Assembly (NCBI GenBank): GCA_002428735.1
Contig: DIXO01000034.1
Coordinates: 1 to 16,960, forward strand
Source: Syntrophaceae bacterium UBA6078
GTDB lineage: Bacteria; Desulfobacterota; Syntrophia; Syntrophales; UBA2210
Direction: 5' to 3'
Length of the DNA: 16,960 bases
This document shows positions 9,791-16,960 of this stretch, one piece after another. The notes under the pieces are model-generated. The model searched no databases and had not been told where the DNA came from. It saw nothing but the letters and a program-made list of their open reading frames with translations. Made by a program: the position numbers and the translations under genes. Within the stretch, counting starts at the first letter, position 1. Each line of letters starts with the position of its first letter.

Positions 9791-10674
9791 AGCGTTGCGG
9801 ATCCAACCTCCTTGAATTTATGAGACACGTAATCGGCAATCAGGTTAAACCCCAGCGTGAGGAAAAAGAGGACGATCCCCGTCGCGAAGAGGGCGTGATA
9901 ATGGTCGCTCCTGAAGGGCGCCTCTCCCATCTCCGCCGCGATGCTGGCCGGCATGGGTCTCACGGAATCGAAGATGCTCTCCGGGATTGCGGCCGCGCCG
10001 CCGGCGACCATGAGCACCACCATCGTTTCCCCGATGGCCCGGGCCATTCCCAATATCACGGCAGTGGATATTCCCGACAGGGCGGAAGGCACGATCACCC
10101 GCGCAATTGTTTCAAACCTGGTCGCTCCCAGCGCGTACGATGCCTCCTTGAATTCTTGGGGGACCGAATAAAGGGCGTCCTCGGAGATGCTCGATATGGT
10201 GGGGACGGCCATGAGCGCCAGGACGATCGAGGCGTTGGCGATGTTCAATCCGGTGGGGAGATCGAAAGTCTCCTGCATCCAGGGTGCCAGGACCGCCATG
10301 CCGAAGAATCCCAGAACGACGGAGGGGAGACCCGCGAGAAGTTCGACGACCGGCTTGAAGATTTCCTTGACTAGGGGAGGCGCAATCTCGGCGATATAAA
10401 TCGCCGAAAGGACGCCGAGGGGTACGGCGAGGGCGGACGCGAATAGGGTGACGGCAAAGGAACCGAATATGAGCGGCCATATGCCGAATTCGGGCGGGTC
10501 ATACGTCGGATACCACTCCATGCCGAAGAGAAACTCCTTGACGGATACTGCACCGAATATGGGGATCCCTTCGAAAAAGAGAAAGATAATGATGAGCGCG
10601 AGGATTAAGATTGAAATGAGGGCGAAGAGGAAGAAGATGTTTTTTATGAGAATCTCTTTTGCTTTCCGTGACAT
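9787..10674 (-). CDS. pstC: Phosphate ABC transporter permease PstC
   Basis: A 295-residue permease, first of the coupled pstC-pstA-pstB set. A hydrophobic N-terminal helix follows the basic start MSRKAKEILIKN. The extracytoplasmic region has FLFGMEWYPTYDPPEFGIWPL, characteristic of PstC (here residues ~48-68). The EAA loop is EDALYSVPQEFKEASYALGA. The start at 10674 has a modest GGGG about eight bases upstream. It lies 77 bases after pstS, across a stem-loop that may lower its expression relative to the binding protein. Confidence 0.95.
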   Translation of the reverse strand: MSRKAKEILIKNIFFLFALISILILALIIIFLFFEGIPIFGAVSVKEFLFGMEWYPTYDPPEFGIWPLIFGSFAVTLFASALAVPLGVLSAIYIAEIAPPLVKEIFKPVVELLAGLPSVVLGFFGMAVLAPWMQETFDLPTGLNIANASIVLALMAVPTISSISEDALYSVPQEFKEASYALGATRFETIARVIVPSALSGISTAVILGMARAIGETMVVLMVAGGAAAIPESIFDSVRPMPASIAAEMGEAPFRSDHYHALFATGIVLFFLTLGFNLIADYVSHKFKEVGSATL

Positions 10675-10697
10675 GAGCTATCCCCGGCAGGTGATGT

Positions 10698-10730
10698 GGG
10701 AGGGCCGTATCCAATCGATCGGTCCCTCCC
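10698..10730 (-). promoter_or_regulatory. Intercistronic stem-loop between pstS and pstC
   Basis: A 7-bp perfect GC arm GGGAGGG (10698-10704) pairs with CCCTCCC (10724-10730), and one mismatch then two more pairs extend it around a ~13-base loop. It lies in the 77-base gap between pstS and pstC and is not followed by a T-run on the transcribed strand. A transcript-stabilising or partial attenuation element that lets pstS outnumber the membrane subunits is the likely role. This is inference from position. Confidence 0.55.
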
Positions 10731-10751
10731 GTGAATTGTTTTTGTATGATT

Positions 10752-11570
10752 CTAAAAGAGGGGGACAAACCCTTCTTTCCTGACCAGTTCCTGTCCGTCC
10801 CTGCTCACGACGAAGGTGATGAAGTCGGAGACAATGCCCGTGGGCCACCCGTTGGTGAACATGAAAAGGGGACGCGCGACCAGGTACGCGCCCGAAAGCG
10901 CCGTCGCGGCGGTTGCCTCAATGCCGTTTACCTTGATTCCCCGGATACTGTCATTCATGTACCCCAAGCCGATATAGCCGATCGCATATCTATTCTTGGA
11001 AATTGCCTGCACAACCGCCCCGTTCGATGCCTGGAGCTGTGCCTTAGCCGTTACCTTTGCCTTATGAAGGACTTTCTCTTCCCAGACCTCGTAGGTGCCG
11101 GAACTGGTGTCGCGTGAGACGACCACGATCTGCAGGTCCTTTCCTCCAATTTCCTTCCAGTTGGTTATCTTTCCCTGATAGATCAGGCTCAACTGCTCGA
11201 TCGACAGATCTGTCACCGGATTATCGGGATGGACGATTGGGACGATCGCGTCAATGGCCACCCGATGCGGAACGGGGTAGACACCCTTTTCCTGGGCGAG
11301 CGATACTTCCTTGTCTTTGATAAAGCGTGAAGAATTAGCGATATTCGCCGAACCGTCGATCAGGGCTTTGATCCCGTTTCCGGAGCCGCCCCCCGAGAGG
11401 GAGATGTTCACGCCGGGGTGCAGCTTCATGTAAGCCTCCGCTGCGACCTGGGCGACGGGCAGTACCGTGGTGGAACCGTTAATGACAATTGATTCACCGG
11501 CAAAGGCTGTTCCGGCAAGGAGACTGAAGAACATCAGGCATGCCGGTAAAAATCTCTTACTCTTTTTCAT
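10752..11570 (-). CDS. pstS: Periplasmic phosphate-binding protein PstS
   Basis: A 272-residue secreted protein that delivers phosphate to PstCA. The signal peptide is clear: basic MKKSKR, a hydrophobic core, and AFA before GES (cleavage near residue 24), with no lipobox at the right place. Phosphate-contact segments are present: GSTTVLP just after the signal, SGGGSGNGIKAL, and SRDTSSGTYEVW. The start is supported by GGAGG nine bases before the ATG. It heads the pst-pho operon and has a tandem Pho box about 55-80 bases upstream of its start, so phosphate starvation should induce it strongly. Confidence 0.95.
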   Translation of the reverse strand: MKKSKRFLPACLMFFSLLAGTAFAGESIVINGSTTVLPVAQVAAEAYMKLHPGVNISLSGGGSGNGIKALIDGSANIANSSRFIKDKEVSLAQEKGVYPVPHRVAIDAIVPIVHPDNPVTDLSIEQLSLIYQGKITNWKEIGGKDLQIVVVSRDTSSGTYEVWEEKVLHKAKVTAKAQLQASNGAVVQAISKNRYAIGYIGLGYMNDSIRGIKVNGIEATAATALSGAYLVARPLFMFTNGWPTGIVSDFITFVVSRDGQELVRKEGFVPLF

Positions 11571-11622
11571 AGTTGTTTTCCTCCAATATTTTTAATGTTG
11601 TGAGGAACAATACACTATGTTT

Positions 11623-11651
11623 GTTACGATTATATGACAGCCTGATGACCG
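11623..11651 (-). promoter_or_regulatory. Tandem Pho box (PhoB binding site) upstream of pstS
   Basis: On the minus strand three 7-base units lie exactly 11 bases apart: CGGTCAT (11651-11645), CTGTCAT (11640-11634, perfect match to the E. coli half-site) and TCGTAAC (11629-11623, weaker). The 11-base period is the hallmark of PhoB-binding tandem repeats. A -10-like TATTGT lies at 11612-11607, ten bases beyond the last unit, where a PhoB-activated promoter has it, and no good -35 is present, also as expected. Confidence 0.75.
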
Positions 11652-11681
11652 TTTGATTACATAATTGATCCCGGCGATTTC

Positions 11682-12908
11682 TTATTTTCTCACCGCTTCG
11701 GCCATTCGTTCCATGGCGATCTCGACCTGCTCGAACTGATTAAAGGCGCTCAGACGGATATATCCCTGGCCGCACGCCCCGAAACCGCTCCCGGGGGTGC
11801 AGACAACAGCGGCTTTTTCGAGAAGAAGGTCGAAGAAGTCCCATGAATCAGTCCGCGTGTTGACCCAGATGTAGGGTGAATCTTCCCCTCCGGCGCAGGT
11901 GTAGCCAAGCCCCCGCATCTTTTCAAGGATCAGGGAGGCGTTTCTCAGGTAATAATCGGTCAGCTCTTTCACCTGTTCTTTCCCTTCATCTGAGTAGATC
12001 GCCTCGGCGGCGCGCTGGACAGGGTAGGAAACCCCATTGAATTTTGTTGTGTGCCGGCGGTTCCACAGCGAATGGAGGTCGTGGGCATTCCCTGGTCCGT
12101 CATAAGCAACGCAGGACTTTGGAATGATCGTATAGGCGCATCGGGTTCCCGTAAAGCCGGCGGTCTTTGAAAAAGACCGGAATTCAATCGCCACGTCGCG
12201 AGCCCCTTCGATCTCATAGATGCTCCGGGGGAGAGATTTGTCGCGGATGAAGGCCACATAGGCGGCATCGTACAGGATCAACGCTTTGTTTGCCCGGGCG
12301 TAGGCAACCCACTCCGAGAGCTGTTCCCTGGTCGCCGTGGCCCCCGTGGGGTTGTTGGGAAAGCAGAGATATATCAGATCGACTGGCTCAGTGGGGAGCG
12401 CCGGGACATAGCCGTTTGCATCCGTGGCTTCGAGGTAGACAAGCCCCTCGTAGCGCCCGTTGTTCCACACGCCGGTCCTGCCGGCCATGACGTTGGTATC
12501 AACGTAGACGGGATAGACCGGGTCAGGGACGGCGATCTTTAGATCGGAGGAGAAAATCTCCAGGATATTCCCCGTGTCGCATTTCGCGCCGTCGCTGACG
12601 AAGACCTCGTCGGGATGGATATCCGCTCCAAGCGCCTGAAAATCGTTTCGAGCAATGGCCTCGCGCAGGAACTCGTATCCCTGTTCCGGGCCGTACCCGC
12701 GGAAAGTGCTGTCGGCCGACATCTCGTCGACGGCCCTGTGAAGTGCGGCAATGCATGCATGGGGGAGAGCGCGCGTGACATCTCCGATCCCGAGCCTGAT
12801 GATCTGCCGGTCAGGGTGCAATGCGGCGAAGGCGGCGACCCTCTTCGCGATGTCGGAAAAGAGGTATGAAGACTGGAGTTTCAGATAATTTTCATTGATC
12901 TGTATCAT
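11682..12908 (-). CDS. dapL: LL-diaminopimelate aminotransferase DapL
   Basis: A 408-residue class I/II PLP aminotransferase. DapL converts tetrahydrodipicolinate to LL-diaminopimelate in one step, for lysine and peptidoglycan, using glutamate. Seen: RLGIGDVTRALP near 38-49, GYGPEQGYEFLREAI near 71-85, CFPNNPTGA near 182-190, LYDAAYVAF near 212-220, the PLP lysine in SFSKTAGFTGTR (about Lys248), and the carboxylate-binding Arg in GYIRLSAF near 383. The length matches DapL (about 410). The start is supported by AAGGA six bases upstream. It is transcribed alone from its own promoter and ends about 30 bases before the Pho box. Presence of DapL rather than the succinylase route fits Desulfobacterota, Chlamydiae, plants and some others. 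Confidence 0.93.
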   Translation of the reverse strand: MIQINENYLKLQSSYLFSDIAKRVAAFAALHPDRQIIRLGIGDVTRALPHACIAALHRAVDEMSADSTFRGYGPEQGYEFLREAIARNDFQALGADIHPDEVFVSDGAKCDTGNILEIFSSDLKIAVPDPVYPVYVDTNVMAGRTGVWNNGRYEGLVYLEATDANGYVPALPTEPVDLIYLCFPNNPTGATATREQLSEWVAYARANKALILYDAAYVAFIRDKSLPRSIYEIEGARDVAIEFRSFSKTAGFTGTRCAYTIIPKSCVAYDGPGNAHDLHSLWNRRHTTKFNGVSYPVQRAAEAIYSDEGKEQVKELTDYYLRNASLILEKMRGLGYTCAGGEDSPYIWVNTRTDSWDFFDLLLEKAAVVCTPGSGFGACGQGYIRLSAFNQFEQVEIAMERMAEAVRK

Positions 12909-12943
12909 ATGGCATCCTTGTCTGTAAATAATGTGTGATTAGC

Positions 12944-12973
12944 AATATACGGGAAAGGATGTTTATGTGTCAA
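12944..12973 (-). promoter_or_regulatory. sigma70-type promoter of dapL
   Basis: On the minus strand a perfect TTGACA (12973-12968) and TATATT (12949-12944, five of six consensus bases) are separated by 18 bases. The -10 box is 35 bases before the dapL ATG. This is the best-matching promoter seen in the window. Confidence 0.7.
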
Positions 12974-13038
12974 CATATAAGCTAGATGCGAATTCATCAA
13001 AAACAAGCGCTGGAAAAAATTATTCTCCTTAGGATTGG

Positions 13039-13067
13039 TTGACATGGAACATCAACCCTGGTAAGTA
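13039..13067 (+). promoter_or_regulatory. Putative promoter of the tetR-dehydratase unit
   Basis: A perfect TTGACA at 13039-13044 is followed after 17 bases by a poor -10 position (TAAGTA, 13062-13067) that lies inside the TetR-type palindrome. Transcription would begin just ahead of the TetR start codon, giving a very short leader. The -35 is convincing, the -10 is not; binding of the repressor here would block polymerase directly. Confidence 0.45.
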
Positions 13068-13079
13068 AGCACTTACTTA
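13062..13079 (+). promoter_or_regulatory. Palindromic TetR-family operator
   Basis: A perfect inverted repeat with 8-base arms and a 2-base centre: TAAGTAAG-CA-CTTACTTA. It ends 12 bases before the TetR ATG and covers the expected -10 region. Size, symmetry and location are those of a TetR-family autoregulatory operator. I found no second copy elsewhere in the window by eye. Confidence 0.75.
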
Positions 13080-13091
13080 TGAGTGATTACC

Positions 13092-13697
13092 ATGAAGGCA
13101 CCGAACAATAAACGCCTCACTGCTGAAGAGCGAAGGAAGCACGTTCTCAGAAGCGCCATCGCCGCCTTTGGAAAGTCGAATTACCGGGCTACGCGCATGT
13201 CTGACATTGCCGCCGAGGCGGGTGTCTCCGAAGCAATGCTCTATAAACACTTTGAATCGAAGAAAGTCATGTTTCTCAGTATCCTTGAGAACGTCTCCCG
13301 TCGAACCGCGACCACGATCGAAAAGGGCTTTGAAGAAGAACCGGACGCCCTTAAACTGCTTCGGCGCCTTCTCATCACGTACTATAACCAGATACAGGAA
13401 CACCCGAATCTCCTGAAACTTCATTTTCAGGCCGTTTCCGAGATAGACGACGATGAGATAGGGGCACGGATCAAGGATGATCATGAGGTGTATGTCCAGT
13501 CCATCAAAGAGCTTATCCGGAAAGGGCTTGCGCAGGGAACGGTTCGGAAGGATATCGAGATCGATCCGATCGCGTGGCTCTTCAACGGGATCGGTATTTT
13601 GATCAGTATGATGGTGCTCCTCGGTCGTGATGACGAGATCAAGAGGGGTATCGCGGACAAGATGATTGATCACCTGATAGAGAGTATCAGGGCGTAA
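13092..13697 (+). CDS. TetR/AcrR-family transcriptional regulator
   Basis: A 201-residue one-component repressor. The N-terminal DNA-binding domain (about 11-58) holds the helix-turn-helix MSDIAAEAGVSEAMLYKHFESK (residues ~36-57); the helical C-terminal part (60-200) would bind a ligand and dimerise. A GTG at 13083 could add three residues; the ATG at 13092 is preferred because GAGTGA lies seven bases upstream. It precedes the 4-hydroxybutyryl-CoA dehydratase by 70 bases on the same strand, so an acyl-CoA or C4 carboxylate ligand controlling that enzyme is a reasonable inference. The ligand cannot be read from sequence. Confidence 0.9.
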   Translation: MKAPNNKRLTAEERRKHVLRSAIAAFGKSNYRATRMSDIAAEAGVSEAMLYKHFESKKVMFLSILENVSRRTATTIEKGFEEEPDALKLLRRLLITYYNQIQEHPNLLKLHFQAVSEIDDDEIGARIKDDHEVYVQSIKELIRKGLAQGTVRKDIEIDPIAWLFNGIGILISMMVLLGRDDEIKRGIADKMIDHLIESIRA

Positions 13698-13767
13698 GCT
13701 TTTGGTTTTTTATTCAGGTGATCGTCACAAACAACCCTGGAAAAGGGCAAGGCAAAAGGAGGGGGAT

Positions 13768-15234
13768 ATGTTAAGGACAAAAGAAGAGTACATAAAGGCA
13801 CTGGGCAAGATGAAACGGAACATTTACTTCAACGGAGAGAAAATCTCCCGCGACGACGAGCGGCAAATGGACTGCATCAATACCATCGGGCTGACGTACG
13901 ATGAGGCGCAAAAACCGGAAAATGCGGACCTGCTGCTGGCGAAATCACACCTGACAGGCGAAACGATCAATCGATTTACCCACATCCACCAGAATCCGGA
14001 TGACCTCCACAAGAAGCAGGACATGACCCGGTTTCTCTGTCGCAAGGTGGGGGGGTGCATCCAGCGGTGCATGGGGATCGATGCCACGAACGCCATTTAC
14101 AATGTGAGCTATGAGGCTGATAAACAGAACAATGGCGCGACCCAGTACCACGAGAACTTCAAGAAGTGGCTGATCCGGTTTCAGCAGGAAGACCTGATCG
14201 GATGCTGCGCCCAGACCGATGTCAAAGGTGACCGGATGAAACGTCCTCACGAGCAGCCCGATCCCGACGCGTATGTGCGGATCAAGGAAAAAAAGAAGGA
14301 CGGTATCGTCGTGTCGGGGTGCAAATTGCACATCTCCGAGGCCTCAGTGGCGGACGAGGTACTGGTGGTCCCAACCCGCGCTCTGGGACCGAAGGACAAA
14401 GACTACGCTGTCGCTTTCGCCATCCCCGGTGACTGGGATGGACTGAAACAGGTGGTTACCATTCACAACCTGCGTCCCCGCGAGCACTTCCCCCGCGGCT
14501 TCGTCCCCGGCGCCACTGACTCGTACATGATCTTCGATGACTGCTTTGTCCCGTGGGAGCGGGTTTTTCTGTGTGGTGAATACATGCACGGGGGGGCTTT
14601 GGCCCTTCTCTTTGCCCTTTTCCATCGCCACAGCTATTCGGGATGCAAGCCGGCTATCGGCGACGTCCTCCTGGGCACGGCAGCCCTGGCGGCTGAATAC
14701 AACGGAATCCAGAAAGCCGGTCATGTCCGTGAGAAGTTTGCGGAGATCATCCTGACCACGGAGTTGGGGTACGCCGCCGGATATACCGCCTCCGACCTGG
14801 GCAAACCGGAGATCTACATGCCCGGCGTCGGATTCATCCCCTATGGGCCGGGAAGTTACATTCCCAATTCGATTTACTGCAACGTCGGCCGCTGTCTGAC
14901 CGGGGAAGCCGTATATCGCGAGCAGGAGATTCTCTGTGACATCTCGGGCGGTATCGCAGCGACATTTCCTCATGAGAAGGACTGGGTCAACCCTGAGACG
15001 AAAGAACTGCTCGAAAAATACGTTAAACGCAATCCCGATATTCCCGCGGAAAAAGCCGCACAGTTCTGGCGGTATCTGGGGGATATTCTCTGTTCGGCCA
15101 CAGGGGGCATCGTGAATGTGGGGAACTACCACGGTGGCGGGTCTCCGGTGATGGAGCAGGTTGCCATCACGACGCAATACGATATTGAAGACAGGAAGAA
15201 GCTGGTAAAATGCCTCGCCGGTATTGAGGACTAA
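13768..15234 (+). CDS. abfD: 4-hydroxybutyryl-CoA dehydratase / vinylacetyl-CoA delta-isomerase
   Basis: A 488-residue HpaB-family flavoprotein (the characterised Clostridium aminobutyricum AbfD is about 490). AbfD dehydrates 4-hydroxybutyryl-CoA to crotonyl-CoA by a ketyl radical mechanism with FAD and a [4Fe-4S] cluster, and also isomerises vinylacetyl-CoA. The cluster ligands known from AbfD (Cys99, Cys103, His292, Cys299) all have counterparts at the right spacing: Cys97 and Cys101 in CIQRCMG, His286 and Cys293 in HRHSYSGC. Tyr290 and Lys294 match the catalytic Tyr296 and Lys300. All motifs being intact argues for an active dehydratase rather than a plain HpaB monooxygenase. A strong AAAGGAGGGGG ribosome site is just upstream of the ATG; a TTG 66 bases earlier is rejected. 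It follows the TetR gene and is probably co-transcribed. Oxygen sensitivity of the cluster implies an anaerobe. Confidence 0.93.
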   Translation: MLRTKEEYIKALGKMKRNIYFNGEKISRDDERQMDCINTIGLTYDEAQKPENADLLLAKSHLTGETINRFTHIHQNPDDLHKKQDMTRFLCRKVGGCIQRCMGIDATNAIYNVSYEADKQNNGATQYHENFKKWLIRFQQEDLIGCCAQTDVKGDRMKRPHEQPDPDAYVRIKEKKKDGIVVSGCKLHISEASVADEVLVVPTRALGPKDKDYAVAFAIPGDWDGLKQVVTIHNLRPREHFPRGFVPGATDSYMIFDDCFVPWERVFLCGEYMHGGALALLFALFHRHSYSGCKPAIGDVLLGTAALAAEYNGIQKAGHVREKFAEIILTTELGYAAGYTASDLGKPEIYMPGVGFIPYGPGSYIPNSIYCNVGRCLTGEAVYREQEILCDISGGIAATFPHEKDWVNPETKELLEKYVKRNPDIPAEKAAQFWRYLGDILCSATGGIVNVGNYHGGGSPVMEQVAITTQYDIEDRKKLVKCLAGIED

Positions 15235-15242
15235 AATCCTGC

Positions 15243-15271
15243 TGCCCCGCGCCGCCGGGCGGCGCGGGGCA
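15243..15271. terminator. GC-rich hairpin between convergent genes
   Basis: A perfect 13-bp, mostly GC stem with a 3-base loop (15243-15255 with 15259-15271) starts nine bases after the dehydratase stop and lies 39 bases beyond the hydrolase stop on the other strand. No T-run follows on the plus strand; on the minus strand a short GGATTTT follows. It probably ends or stabilises the 3' ends of both transcripts; classical intrinsic termination is not certain. Confidence 0.55.
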
Positions 15272-15309
15272 TTGGATACCTCCATGTCTTTCCATACGAG
15301 GGTGGAGTG

Positions 15310-16215
15310 TCAGTTTGCGTGACTCGCTATCGCGTCAATTATTTCGCGCCAAACTGGAACGGGAAGGGTATGCCCCATCCCCTCAATGATCTTCAGCTTG
15401 GCCCCGGGGATGGCATGGGCGGTATCGATACCGCACTCTACCCGCAGGAGCGGATCGGCGCTGCCGTGTATGACCAGGGTCGGGACCTTCAGGGATTTCA
15501 GAGCTTCCCGTCTGCTGCCTGAGGCATACACCGCCGCCATCTGCCGGGCCACCCCATCTGTATCCACTCCTCGCGTGAATGACTCCTCCGCGGACCGGAA
15601 GACCCGCTCTTCATCGACAGCGAATCCGGTTCCGTTCAAGATGCGCCACGTGGCCAGAAAACTCGCGATGAACCCTTCCCGGCCAGTCGGTGGCGGAGTG
15701 GATAGTATTCGCAGAGCCTCCGGAGTAGGCGGGGGGAGATCAGAGGCTCCCGTCGTGGATGATATTGAGGTCAGGGAGCGGAGACGTGAAGGATTCTGAA
15801 TAGCCATGGTCTGTCCTATCATCCCGCCCATGGAAATCCCTGCCACGTGAGCCGACGGTATTCCGAGATGGTCGAGAAGACCGAAACAATCCGCGGCCAT
15901 ATCTGAAAGGAGATAGGGGACTGGTACCGATTTCCCCGCCAGGAGGTCGGCTATGAGCCGGGCGATGGAAGGAAACTCCGCATTGTCCAGGTGAGTTGAC
16001 TGGCCGACGTCTCTATTGTCGAATCGTATAACGAAGTATCCTCTTTCCGCCAGAGCCCCGCAGAATTCTTCATCCCACAAGACCATCTGCATGCTCAAGC
16101 CCTGTATCAGGAGGAGCGGAGATTCAGCCGGATTTCCAAAGGTTTCATAGGCCAGCCGTATCCCGTTCTTGAGAATCGCCGTGGCGGCCATGCCGTGCAG
16201 GATATCTTTTTCCAT
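15310..16215 (-). CDS. Alpha/beta hydrolase, RdmC-like esterase
   Basis: A 301-residue alpha/beta-hydrolase fold protein. The nucleophile elbow is GISMGG with Ser128, the acid is Asp254 in HGSADPLL, and the base is His282 in GMGHTLP, so the triad is complete. The oxyanion-hole region is LIQGLSMQMVLW (36-47). DNRDVGQS (66-73) and STTGASDLPPPTPEAL (153-168) are typical of the aclacinomycin methylesterase RdmC / haloalkane-dehalogenase-like carboxylesterase group. No signal peptide, so cytoplasmic. A strong AGGAGGG site lies five bases before the ATG. The substrate is unknown; many members of this group are generic carboxylesterases. It is convergent with the dehydratase and divergent from the stress protein, so context adds little. 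Confidence 0.88.
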   Translation of the reverse strand: MEKDILHGMAATAILKNGIRLAYETFGNPAESPLLLIQGLSMQMVLWDEEFCGALAERGYFVIRFDNRDVGQSTHLDNAEFPSIARLIADLLAGKSVPVPYLLSDMAADCFGLLDHLGIPSAHVAGISMGGMIGQTMAIQNPSRLRSLTSISSTTGASDLPPPTPEALRILSTPPPTGREGFIASFLATWRILNGTGFAVDEERVFRSAEESFTRGVDTDGVARQMAAVYASGSRREALKSLKVPTLVIHGSADPLLRVECGIDTAHAIPGAKLKIIEGMGHTLPVPVWREIIDAIASHAN

Positions 16216-16497
16216 ACGATCCCTCCTGAAAGTATTTGATCGGGAATCTTAAATCCCTGTATGCCTTCGAGAATGTAAAGCCAACGTGTTCATCCTCTCC
16301 ATCGGTCAGAGGTTTTTCTCATGGCATATCCGGACATTTCGGTTGATGGTGCATAATCGGGTGCAGATGCGGCACTTATTTTGTAATTTTAGCTTGACCG
16401 TGCCGGTAATTCAAGAGAACACACACGCCACGTGTTGGTGATCTTTTTTTATCAATAATTTTTGAATGAACCTATTATAGTGAAAGGGAGGATTGCT
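16216..16497. other. Divergent intergenic region, AT-rich toward the stress gene
   Basis: This 282-base gap separates the divergent hydrolase and universal stress protein genes and must hold both promoters. I find no open frame worth calling. The only clear signals are the ribosome sites at each end. A T-run (16444-16450) follows short imperfect repeats around CACGTG, but no good terminator or -35/-10 pair stands out. Confidence 0.5.
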
Positions 16498-16929
16498 ATG
16501 TTTGAGAAAATACTGTACCCGACTGATTTTTCGGATGAGGCGCTGAAGGCGATGGATTTTGTGGCATCTTTGAAGGATGCCGGAGCGAAGGATGTGGTGG
16601 TTCTTCATGTCATTGAGAAGGGAAGTTTTGATGCCATAGCCCGTTACGCCATCAAGGATATTGTGGAGATTGGAAAGAACCTGAAAAAACGGGCAATGAA
16701 GGAGATGCGGCCCATAGAGGATACGTTGAAGACAAAAGGGTTCAAAGTCAAGGTGATTGTGGTCACGGCGGTTCCCTATATGGGTATTCTCGATATCGAG
16801 AAAAAGGAGAAGGTTTCCGCCATCGTTATGGGCTCTCGCGGCAAGACGAACATTACGGAGATCCTGCTTGGCTCTGTTTCAGAAAAGGTTGTAAGAAGAG
16901 CGAAAGTCCCCGTCCTTGTTTTCAGGTAG
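16498..16929 (+). CDS. Universal stress protein, UspA family (ATP-binding type)
   Basis: A 143-residue single Usp domain. It begins with the usual FEKILYPTDFSDEA, where Asp10 is the typical nucleotide-contact residue, and ends with the ATP-binding motif G-2x-G-9x-G-S (Gly112, Gly115, Gly125-Ser126 in MGSRGKTNITEILLGSVSE). That motif places it with ATP-binding members such as MJ0577 rather than non-binding UspA. The expected role is survival under starvation, redox or energy stress; the precise client is unknown. The start is fixed by GGGAGGA five bases before the ATG; a TTG 36 bases upstream is rejected. Expression is likely from the preceding AT-rich gap. Confidence 0.93.
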   Translation: MFEKILYPTDFSDEALKAMDFVASLKDAGAKDVVVLHVIEKGSFDAIARYAIKDIVEIGKNLKKRAMKEMRPIEDTLKTKGFKVKVIVVTAVPYMGILDIEKKEKVSAIVMGSRGKTNITEILLGSVSEKVVRRAKVPVLVFR

Positions 16930-16960
16930 AATAAATTACTCAACTTTCGCACATGTTTAA

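Noticed and set aside
8988..9839. A 283-codon minus-strand frame overlapping pstA in another reading frame
   Set aside because: It is Arg/Gly/Pro-rich without hydrophobic segments, while the pstA frame is a classic permease overlapping its neighbours by a few bases.
13053..13740. Nine-base repeat CAACCCTGG upstream of both the TetR and the dehydratase genes
   Set aside because: Only two short copies, without symmetry or clear position relative to a promoter; could be chance.
14344..15285. A 313-codon minus-strand open frame over the dehydratase
   Set aside because: The plus-strand gene has full conservation of cluster ligands and catalytic residues. The opposite frame shows no recognisable domain and is a GC-driven shadow.
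16370..16385. Possible sigma54 promoter (CGGCAC-N5-TTGTA) upstream of the stress protein
   Set aside because: The invariant GC of the -12 element is GT and the -24 element has a mismatch, so the match is too weak to call.

Overview
The window reads as chromosomal DNA of an anaerobic, mid-GC Gram-negative bacterium. My best guess is Desulfobacterota (deltaproteobacteria, Syntrophus/Desulfomonile-like). The reasons are an LL-diaminopimelate aminotransferase, a 4-hydroxybutyryl-CoA dehydratase, a CoA-transferase fused to a GNAT domain, and a short-chain fatty acid carrier. The assignment is inference from gene content; no rRNA or other phylogenetic marker is present.

Layout. (1) 1-~269: the end of an insertion sequence, with the first 56 codons of its transposase on the minus strand. 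It abuts, and apparently interrupts, the 5' end of an AtoE-type short-chain fatty acid transporter (302-1603, +). (2) 1626-1665: a terminator hairpin between the transporter and a convergent two-domain protein, acetyl-CoA hydrolase/CoA-transferase plus GNAT acetyltransferase (3633-1747, -). (3) 4924-3740 (-): a THUMP-domain RNA methyltransferase of the RlmL N-terminal type. (4) 11570-4967 (-): a complete phosphate operon, pstS-pstC-pstA-pstB-phoU-phoR-phoB. A tandem Pho box precedes it and a stem-loop lies between pstS and pstC. (5) 12908-11682 (-): dapL, with a good sigma70-type promoter. (6) 13092-15234 (+): a TetR repressor with a perfect palindromic operator, followed by 4-hydroxybutyryl-CoA dehydratase. 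(7) 16215-15310 (-): an RdmC-like alpha/beta hydrolase, separated from the dehydratase by a GC-rich hairpin. (8) 16498-16929 (+): an ATP-binding-type universal stress protein.

How the genes work together. The Pst/Pho block is a self-contained phosphate sensing and uptake module: binding protein, ABC transporter, PhoU signal relay, PhoR kinase and PhoB regulator, which probably acts on the Pho box upstream of pstS. The transporter, the CoA-transferase fusion and the 4-hydroxybutyryl-CoA dehydratase would fit C4 carboxylate metabolism: uptake, CoA activation, and conversion of 4-hydroxybutyryl-CoA to crotonyl-CoA. They are not one operon, so that link is inference.

Most notable: the IS insertion that removed the native start of the transporter; the CoA-transferase fusion with Leu at the usual catalytic Glu position; and the TetR-operator-dehydratase unit. 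I see no CRISPR array, prophage, defence island or clearly new system.
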